Shown here in pieces: positions 58,209 to 64,000 of a DNA stretch of 64,000 bases. How positions within the stretch are numbered: position 1 is the first letter of the stretch; every line of letters begins with the position of its first letter. Made by a program: the position numbers and the translations under genes. The stretch comes from Kordiimonadaceae bacterium (GTDB lineage Bacteria; Pseudomonadota; Alphaproteobacteria; Sphingomonadales; Emcibacteraceae): the NCBI GenBank assembly GCA_018675425.1, contig JABGYD010000035.1:1-64000 (forward strand), in the 5' to 3' direction. The notes below the pieces were generated by a model. It was not told where the DNA came from, made no database searches, and saw nothing but the letters and a program-made list of their open reading frames with translations.

Positions 58209-58237
58209 TTGTTTTCATGTCGTTATAGTGTTATAAA
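58209..58237 (+). promoter_or_regulatory. possible promoter of the pdh operon
   Basis: TTGTTT (58209-58214) and TATAAA (58232-58237) are 17 bases apart. The leader to pdhA would be about 190 bases of very AT-rich sequence. Other weak pairs exist nearer the gene, so the choice is uncertain. Confidence 0.3.
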
Positions 58238-58432
58238 TTATATATAGATCGTACTATTACAATTATAGATTAACCATATTATAGTTAATTATAAATAAGT
58301 GTTGTATTTCAATAACTTTTGGTGATTATGAGGTATATTTTAAAGATAATTTGTTATCTTTATTTTAAGTTTATTTCATAGTTTTATGTAGATAAATCTA
58401 TCAAACTTATATCAACTAAGTGAGTTAAGAAT

Positions 58433-59485
58433 ATGGCTAAAAAATCTATCCCCCGTAAAACTAAAAGCGGGAAGCCTGCAGCTCGTCGCAAGGCAGTAAA
58501 AAAACATACCCCTACTCCCATTGTTACCAATGAAGAATTAATGGAATACTATAAAGGTATGCTTTTAATGCGCCGTTTTGAAGAAAAGGCTGGCCAAATG
58601 TATGGAATGGGTCTGATTGGAGGATTTTGCCATCTTTATATTGGTCAAGAAGCCGTTGTGACGGGCATCCAGGCAACCCTCAAGGAGGGTGATAGTGTTC
58701 TAACTAGTTACCGTGATCATGCCCACATGCTCGCCTGTAAAATTGATCCTAAATTAATACTTGCAGAACTTACTGGTCGTGCAACAGGTATATCTAAGGG
58801 TAAGGGGGGGTCCATGCACATGTTTAGTGTTGAACATGGGTTTTATGGTGGCCATGGTATTGTTGGTGCTCAGGTGCCTATTGGTGCAGGTCTTGCATTT
58901 GCGCATAAGTATCGTAAAAATGATAATGTCTCTGTTACATATTTTGGTGATGGGGCTGTAAATCAAGGCCAAGTTTATGAAAGTTTTAACATGGCTAAAT
59001 TGTGGAACTTACCCGTTGTATTTGTTATTGAGAATAATCAATATGCCATGGGAACATCAATTGCCCGATCATCGTCAGAGGTTGAGCTATTCCGGCGCGG
59101 GGAAAGTTTTAAAATTAAAGGCGAATGTGTTGATGGTATGGACGTTTTTGCTGTTAGGGAAGCTGCTGAGCGTGCCGTTGCTAAATGTAGAGCCGGCGAT
59201 GGACCTGCACTTTTAGAAATGAAAACATATCGCTATCGCGGCCATTCAATGTCCGATCCTGCAAAATATAGGTCTAAAGAAGAGGTCTCAAAAATGCGTT
59301 CCGAGTTTGACCCAATTGACCAGGTTAAAAAACGGATCCTTGAGGCTAATATATTATCAGAGGATGAACTTAAGGTTATAGACAAAGACATTAAGGCACG
59401 TGTTTCAGAAGCTGCTGATTTTGCACAAAATAGTGCTGAGCCAGATCCATCAGAACTTTACACCGACGTTTTAGTCGCTGAATAA
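58433..59485 (+). CDS. pdhA: pyruvate dehydrogenase E1 alpha subunit
   Basis: E1 alpha and beta decarboxylate pyruvate with thiamine diphosphate. The 350-residue protein has a basic N-terminal tail (residues 1-28, rich in Lys and Arg), then the E1-alpha core with RRFEEKAGQMYGMGLIGGFCH, the thiamine-binding GDGAVNQG...ENN motif, and the phosphorylation-loop-like RYRGHSMSDPAKYRSKEE. It is followed by pdhB after 18 bases. Confidence 0.97.
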   Translation: MAKKSIPRKTKSGKPAARRKAVKKHTPTPIVTNEELMEYYKGMLLMRRFEEKAGQMYGMGLIGGFCHLYIGQEAVVTGIQATLKEGDSVLTSYRDHAHMLACKIDPKLILAELTGRATGISKGKGGSMHMFSVEHGFYGGHGIVGAQVPIGAGLAFAHKYRKNDNVSVTYFGDGAVNQGQVYESFNMAKLWNLPVVFVIENNQYAMGTSIARSSSEVELFRRGESFKIKGECVDGMDVFAVREAAERAVAKCRAGDGPALLEMKTYRYRGHSMSDPAKYRSKEEVSKMRSEFDPIDQVKKRILEANILSEDELKVIDKDIKARVSEAADFAQNSAEPDPSELYTDVLVAE

Positions 59486-59503
59486 GAATAGGAAAATAAT
59501 AAT

Positions 59504-60889
59504 ATGTCAGTAGAAATTCTTCTACCCGCAATGTCTCCTACTATGACAGAAGGAAATATTGCTAAATGGACAAAAAAAGAGGGTGAAAAGGTTTCACCTG
59601 GAGATGTTATAGCAGAAATTGAGACCGATAAGGCAATCATGGAGCTTGAAACCGATGAAGATGGTGTGTTGGGTAAAATTTTAATTGCTGAAGGATCTGA
59701 AGGTATTGCGGTTGGAACTCTTATAGCTGTAATTTTAGAAGATGGCGAAAGTGAAAGTGTTCTTGATGGAATTACTGCCTCTGTTGTTTCAGTACAGTCA
59801 GTTCCTCCATCTGCTATTGCTATTGAAGCGCATGAAACTATCGTTAAGGCTCCCGTTATGATAAGCCCATCTGAAGCTGTATTGCCAGAGGGGACTGGTT
59901 TTTCTAATATGACAGTGCGAGAAGCACTTAGAGATGCCATGGCTGAAGAAATGCGTTTGGACGATAGTGTATTTGTAATGGGTGAGGAGGTTGCCGAATA
60001 TCAGGGTGCTTATAAAGTAACCCAAGGTTTACTTCAGGAGTTTGGTGAGGAACGTGTTATAGATACACCAATTACAGAGCATGGTTTTGCTGGTCTTGGG
60101 GTTGGTGCGGCCATGGCTAATCTTAAACCTGTTGTTGAATTTATGACTTTTAACTTTGCTATGCAAGCAATTGATCAAATAGTAAACTCTGCTGCAAAAA
60201 CAAATTATATGTCAGGCGGTCAAATCCGGTGCCCAATAGTTTTCCGTGGGCCAAATGGTGCAGCAGCTAGAGTAGGGGCGCAGCATTCACAAAATTATGC
60301 GTCTTGGTATGCTCATATACCTGGACTTATAGTAATTGCACCTTATAGCGCAGCAGACTGTAAAGGCCTGCTTAAGGCTGCTATTAAAAATCCAAATCCT
60401 GTTATATTTTTGGAAAATGAAATTACTTATGGTTATAGTTTTGATGTTCCTGATATGGACGATTATACAGTTCCTATTGGGAAAGCTAGTGTTGTTCGTT
60501 CAGGAAGTGATGTGACACTTGTCGCTTATTCAATCGGTGTTAAATTTGCGCTAGATGCTGCTGAAAAACTTGCCTCTGATGGTATTGATGCTGAAGTTAT
60601 CGACCTTAGGACTATTCGTCCTCTTGATATGGAAACAATTATCGGATCTGTAAAGAAAACCAACCGTGTTGTTTGTGTCGAGGAAGGTTGGGCGACGTGT
60701 TCCGTGAGCTCAGAGATATCTGCAAGGTTAATGGAGGGGGCATTTGATTATCTTGATGCACCTGTAACCCGCGTTACAAATGAAGATGTGCCAATGCCGT
60801 ATGCTGCAAATCTAGAAAAACTGGCGGTTGTTAATGATGATCGTATTGTGTCTGCTGCTAAAGCTGTTTGTTATAAAGAGGAAAAATAA
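59504..60889 (+). CDS. pdhB: pyruvate dehydrogenase E1 beta subunit with N-terminal lipoyl domain
   Basis: Residues 1 to about 80 are a lipoyl domain with the modifiable lysine in [10 protein letters not shown]; an Ala/Pro-poor linker follows to about residue 130; the rest is the E1-beta transketolase-like core ([60 protein letters not shown]). At 461 residues it is about 130 longer than E1-beta without a lipoyl domain. This fusion is characteristic of alphaproteobacteria. AGGAA lies upstream. Confidence 0.97.
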   Translation: MSVEILLPAMSPTMTEGNIAKWTKKEGEKVSPGDVIAEIETDKAIMELETDEDGVLGKILIAEGSEGIAVGTLIAVILEDGESESVLDGITASVVSVQSVPPSAIAIEAHETIVKAPVMISPSEAVLPEGTGFSNMTVREALRDAMAEEMRLDDSVFVMGEEVAEYQGAYKVTQGLLQEFGEERVIDTPITEHGFAGLGVGAAMANLKPVVEFMTFNFAMQAIDQIVNSAAKTNYMSGGQIRCPIVFRGPNGAAARVGAQHSQNYASWYAHIPGLIVIAPYSAADCKGLLKAAIKNPNPVIFLENEITYGYSFDVPDMDDYTVPIGKASVVRSGSDVTLVAYSIGVKFALDAAEKLASDGIDAEVIDLRTIRPLDMETIIGSVKKTNRVVCVEEGWATCSVSSEISARLMEGAFDYLDAPVTRVTNEDVPMPYAANLEKLAVVNDDRIVSAAKAVCYKEEK

Positions 60890-60891
60890 AT

Positions 60892-62160
60892 ATGGCTATT
60901 TCACTCACTATGCCTGCTCTTTCTCCTACAATGGAGACCGGGACACTTGCTAAATGGCTTGTAAATGAGGGCGATGTTGTTGAAAGTGGTACTGTTTTAG
61001 CTGAAATTGAAACTGATAAAGCCACTATGGAACTTGAAAGTATTGATGATGGTACGGTTGGTAAACTTTTTGTTGCTGATGGCGCGGAAGCAATACCTGT
61101 AGGTCAACTTATTGCAGTGATACTTGAGGATGGCGAAGATGCTTCTGTCATTGATAATTTAGAATTACCCACTGATGCTAATATAGTTTTACCATCGACT
61201 TCTTCCTCTCTTATAGTTGATGAACCTGTCTCTAAAACAGCTCCTTCTGAGGTAATTTCATTAGTTCCCACAACTGAGTCTGAACCTGTTATCAATTCTA
61301 ATAATCGTATACTAGCATCACCCCTTGCGAAACGGATTGCGCAGCAGAATGGATATGATATTTCTAAAATTTCTGGCTCCGGCCCCCGTGGCCGTATTAT
61401 TAAGAGGGATGTAGAAAACTATTCAAATGTAATTAATTTAACTGAAAAAACTACGACTATAGATCCGGATGGCGATGCGTCATTTGATATAATCAAACTT
61501 AGCAACATGCGTAAAACAATTGCTAAGCGTCTAACAGAGAGTAAACAAAATGTTCCGCATTTTTATCTTAGCGTAGACATTGAGCTTGATAACCTCCTGT
61601 TAGCCCGCAAAGAACTAAACTCTCTGTCTGACGAATATAAAATTTCCGTCAATGACTTTGTGATAAAATCTTGTGCGGCAGCCCTCATTAAAGTTCCGGA
61701 AGCCAACGTTCAATATTGCGGTGATGTTATGCATCAGTTTAAGCGGGCTGATATTTCTGTGGCAGTTGCAATTGAAGGGGGACTTATTACTCCAATAATA
61801 CGTGGTGCAGATAAAAAAGGCCTTCGTCAAATATCTGAAGAAGTAAAAGAACTAGCAATTAAAGCTCACCAGGGAAAGTTAGCGCCAGAAGAATACGAAG
61901 GCGGAACTTTTTCGATTTCAAACATGGGCATGATGGGTGTTAAACAGTTTGATGCTGTAATTAATTCACCGCAAGCTGCCATTCTTGCTGTGGGGGCTGG
62001 GGAACAACGCCCAATCGTTAAAAATGGTGAGTTAAGCATAGCTACTGTGATGACAGTGACACTTTCGTGTGATCATCGTGTTATCGACGGTGCGGTTGGT
62101 GCAGCTTACCTTGCTGCAGTTAAGACGTTTCTTGAGCAACCTTCTGCAATGTTGCTTTAA
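60892..62160 (+). CDS. pdhC: pyruvate dehydrogenase E2, dihydrolipoamide acetyltransferase
   Basis: E2 is the core of the complex and transfers acetyl groups to CoA. The 422-residue protein has one lipoyl domain (lysine in ETDKATMELES), a linker, a peripheral-subunit-binding domain with ASPLAKRIAQQNGYDISKISG (about residues 141-175), and the catalytic domain ending in SCDHRVIDGA, which holds the catalytic His and Asp. It begins two bases after pdhB. Confidence 0.97.
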   Translation: MAISLTMPALSPTMETGTLAKWLVNEGDVVESGTVLAEIETDKATMELESIDDGTVGKLFVADGAEAIPVGQLIAVILEDGEDASVIDNLELPTDANIVLPSTSSSLIVDEPVSKTAPSEVISLVPTTESEPVINSNNRILASPLAKRIAQQNGYDISKISGSGPRGRIIKRDVENYSNVINLTEKTTTIDPDGDASFDIIKLSNMRKTIAKRLTESKQNVPHFYLSVDIELDNLLLARKELNSLSDEYKISVNDFVIKSCAAALIKVPEANVQYCGDVMHQFKRADISVAVAIEGGLITPIIRGADKKGLRQISEEVKELAIKAHQGKLAPEEYEGGTFSISNMGMMGVKQFDAVINSPQAAILAVGAGEQRPIVKNGELSIATVMTVTLSCDHRVIDGAVGAAYLAAVKTFLEQPSAMLL

Positions 62161-62173
62161 AAAAGGGCTAATT

Positions 62174-63592
62174 ATGAGTAATCAAAAATTTGATATAGTA
62201 GTGCTTGGATCTGGTCCAGGTGGATATGTAGCAGCAATCCGTTCTGCACAACTTGGTTTTAAAACAGCAATTGTTGAGCGCGCTGAACTTGGTGGAATTT
62301 GCCTTAATTGGGGCTGTATTCCCACAAAGGCGCTCCTAAGGTCTGCAGAAGTTTTTCATAATATGAAAAATGCGAGTGAATACGGCCTTAGTGCTAATCA
62401 GCCAGGGTTTGATCTTGAAAAAGTTGTTGCACGTAGTCGTGGTATTGCTGCTCAATTGAGTGGTGGTATTAAGCACTTGATGAAGAAAAATAAAATAACA
62501 GTAATTGAGGGTAACGGTGTGCTGGTTTCACCCGGTAAACTGTCTGTTGAGAAAGATGGTAAAAAAATACTAATTGATGCAACAGATATTATTTTATCAA
62601 CTGGAGCACGTGCAAAGGAACTCCCCCACCTAAAACCCGATGGAGACATGATTTGGAACTATCGCCATGCATTAGTACCCAAAAAGATGCCAAAAAAGAT
62701 GTTAGTTATAGGATCGGGTGCTATTGGAATAGAGTTTGCTAGTTTTTATAACGAACTTGGGGCTGATGTAACAGTTATTGAAATGATGGACCGGGTATTA
62801 CCTGTAGAAGATGAAGAAATTTCAGCGTTTGCTGCGAAGTCATTTAATTCACAAGGAATTAAAATTTTGACTTCGGCCTCCGTAACTAATCTTGATAAGA
62901 AACAAACAAGTGTTGTGTGCACCGTTGAGCATAAAGGCGGTAAATCAGAAAAAATTGAAGTTGATGTAGTTATTGTAGCTATTGGTATCGACGGAAATGT
63001 TGAAAATATTGGTCTTGAAGTTAATAAAATAAGAGTAGAGCGGGGTCATGTTGTTACAGATGAGTGGGGACACACTGGAGTGAAATCAGTTCACGCAATT
63101 GGTGATCTTACAGGTCCACCATGGCTTGCGCACAAAGCAAGTCATGAAGGGGTCATCTTGGTTGAAAAAATTGCACGAGATAAAGGTAATAAAGATATCA
63201 AAGATCTGCATCCGATAAACAAGGGTAACATTCCAGGTTGTACATATTGTCGCCCTCAGGTAGCTAGTGTAGGATTGACAGAGAAAGCAGCTATTTCAGC
63301 TGGTCATAATGTTAAAGTTGGACGTTTTCCTTTTATTGGCAATGGCAAGGCCATTGCAATGGGTGAAGCAGAAGGAATGGTTAAGACAGTGTTTGATGCT
63401 CAAACAGGAGAGCTGCTTGGTGCTCATATGATTGGAGCCGAAGTGACGGAAATGATCCAAGGTTATACAATCTCTAAAACTTTAGAGACAACGGAAACAG
63501 AGCTGATGCACACAGTTTTCCCACATCCAACAATGTCTGAAATGATGCACGAAGCGGTTCTCGATGCGTTTGATAAAACATTGCACATGTAA
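62174..63592 (+). CDS. lpd: dihydrolipoyl dehydrogenase
   Basis: Lpd (E3) reoxidises dihydrolipoamide. The 472-residue flavoprotein has the FAD motif GSGPGGYVAAIRSAQLG, redox cysteines in GICLNWGCIPTKALL, the NAD motif VIGSGAIGIEFASFYNELG, and the C-terminal His-Glu pair in HTVFPHPTMSEMMHEAV. The start at 62174 is chosen over an upstream frame to 62069, which lies inside pdhC; AAGGG precedes it. Confidence 0.97.
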   Translation: MSNQKFDIVVLGSGPGGYVAAIRSAQLGFKTAIVERAELGGICLNWGCIPTKALLRSAEVFHNMKNASEYGLSANQPGFDLEKVVARSRGIAAQLSGGIKHLMKKNKITVIEGNGVLVSPGKLSVEKDGKKILIDATDIILSTGARAKELPHLKPDGDMIWNYRHALVPKKMPKKMLVIGSGAIGIEFASFYNELGADVTVIEMMDRVLPVEDEEISAFAAKSFNSQGIKILTSASVTNLDKKQTSVVCTVEHKGGKSEKIEVDVVIVAIGIDGNVENIGLEVNKIRVERGHVVTDEWGHTGVKSVHAIGDLTGPPWLAHKASHEGVILVEKIARDKGNKDIKDLHPINKGNIPGCTYCRPQVASVGLTEKAAISAGHNVKVGRFPFIGNGKAIAMGEAEGMVKTVFDAQTGELLGAHMIGAEVTEMIQGYTISKTLETTETELMHTVFPHPTMSEMMHEAVLDAFDKTLHM

Positions 63593-63603
63593 TAGGAACT
63601 CTT

Positions 63604-63631
63604 ATGAGTGAAGATAAATGAGTGAAGAAAA
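63604..63631 (+). repeat. 14-bp tandem duplication at the lipA start
   Basis: ATGAGTGAAGATAA (63604-63617) is followed directly by ATGAGTGAAGAAAA (63618-63631), 13 of 14 identical. The first copy opens a five-codon frame (MSEDK, stop TGA at 63619-63621) that overlaps the second ATG. AGGA at 63594-63597 is six bases from the first ATG and 20 from the second. Confidence 0.85.
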
Positions 63632-64000
63632 AAAATTGCAAGAATATAAACGTAAACCGGACTGGATACGAGTGAAAGCCCCTACATCTAAGGGGTATAA
63701 TGAAACTCGCAATCTTATGCGAGGTCTCAAACTCACTACAGTATGCGAAGAAGCAGCTTGCCCAAACATTGGTGAGTGCTGGACAAAAAAACACACGACT
63801 GTGATGATTTTGGGTGACACGTGTACGCGTGCCTGTAAATTTTGTAACATTAAAACAGGTAAAGGAAACCCTGTCGATCCAGACGAACCTGCTCATGTTG
63901 CTGAAATGGTTTTAGTTACCGAGATGAAACATATTGTTATTACTTCTGTTGACCGTGATGATCTTGATGATGGTGGTGCAGATCAATTTGTTAAAGTGAT
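63618..64000 (+). CDS. lipA: lipoyl synthase LipA, cut by the window end
   Basis: LipA inserts sulfur into octanoyl-proteins to make lipoyl groups, here for the PdhB and PdhC lipoyl domains encoded upstream. About 127 codons are present. Visible: [19 protein letters not shown], the LipA-specific auxiliary cluster C-x4-C-x5-C ([12 protein letters not shown]), the radical SAM cluster C-x3-C-x2-C (CTRACKFC), and [16 protein letters not shown]. The ATG used must be 63618, because the ATG at 63604 is out of frame. It follows lpd by 25 bases in the pdh operon. Confidence 0.95.
   Translation, partial: MSEEKKLQEYKRKPDWIRVKAPTSKGYNETRNLMRGLKLTTVCEEAACPNIGECWTKKHTTVMILGDTCTRACKFCNIKTGKGNPVDPDEPAHVAEMVLVTEMKHIVITSVDRDDLDDGGADQFVKV

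Noticed and set aside
59458-59940. 160-residue minus-strand frame over the start of pdhB
   Set aside because: Antisense to the lipoyl domain and linker, repetitive Ser/Ile/Thr composition, no family resemblance.
63474-63896. 140-residue minus-strand frame across the lpd-lipA junction
   Set aside because: It covers conserved sequence of both genes on the other strand, and shows no recognisable domain.

Overview
The window is a gene-dense, AT-rich stretch of a bacterial chromosome. Gene content and order point to a free-living alphaproteobacterium with an unusually low GC genome. The markers are: the order yfgM-bamB-der; rpsF-rpsR-rplI-dnaB-alr-(mlaE-mlaF)-radA-cvpA-purF; fabD-fabG-acpP-fabF-mltG-yicC-gmk; lptD-surA-pdxA-rsmA; purM-purN facing a DUF2066 gene-hdaA-ppk-ppx block; tpiA-secG-pyrG-eno; and a pdhA-pdhB-pdhC-lpd-lipA operon whose E1-beta subunit carries its own lipoyl domain. 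I could not fix the genus or order from sequence alone. I saw no rRNA, tRNA, CRISPR array, insertion sequence or prophage.

Layout. 1-1140: an orphan membrane-anchored protein of DUF6090 type, preceded by a possible 46-residue membrane peptide. 1.3-4.9 kb: outer-membrane assembly and ribosome GTPase operon (yfgM, bamB, der). 5.0-5.4 kb: a lone VOC protein. 5.5-14.1 kb, minus strand: dnaB through purF and an SDR in one tightly packed run. 14.2-15.5 kb: ribosomal protein operon rpsF-rpsR-rplI with a clear promoter and terminator. 15.8-20.2 kb: fatty acid synthesis operon ending in mltG. 20.2-25.9 kb: an SDR, yicC-gmk, then rsmA, pdxA and surA on the minus strand, with lptD to 28.2 kb. 28.4-30.3 kb: pepA-holC. 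30.3-34.8 kb: ABC-F ATPase, ndk, purN-purM. 35.0-40.5 kb: DUF2066 protein, hdaA, ppk1, ppx. 40.6-44.1 kb: rnd, aspS, a chorismate mutase. 44.1-46.2 kb: the least ordinary part, two adjacent exported proteins that together carry three copies of a Cys-X4-Arg phosphatase/sulfurtransferase-like domain. 46.2-53.3 kb, minus strand: DEAD-box helicase, parE, trpE, ppiD. 53.5-58.2 kb: tpiA, secG, pyrG, eno, an FtsB-like protein. 58.4-64.0 kb: the pyruvate dehydrogenase operon running into lipA, which is cut by the window end.

The genes are mainly core: envelope biogenesis (BamB, SurA, PpiD, LptD, MlaEF, MltG, Alr, FtsB-like), fatty acid and purine synthesis, replication and its control (DnaB, HolC, HdaA, ParE, RadA), polyphosphate turnover and pyruvate oxidation.

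The most unusual observations concern translation starts and a paralogous domain family. cvpA appears to start at an ATC codon behind a well-placed ribosome binding site. The second Cys-X4-Arg protein appears to need an ATT or ATA start to keep its signal peptide. lipA has a 14-bp tandem duplication of its start region that creates a five-codon ORF ahead of the real start. These could be real biology or single-base sequence errors; the sequence alone cannot decide.
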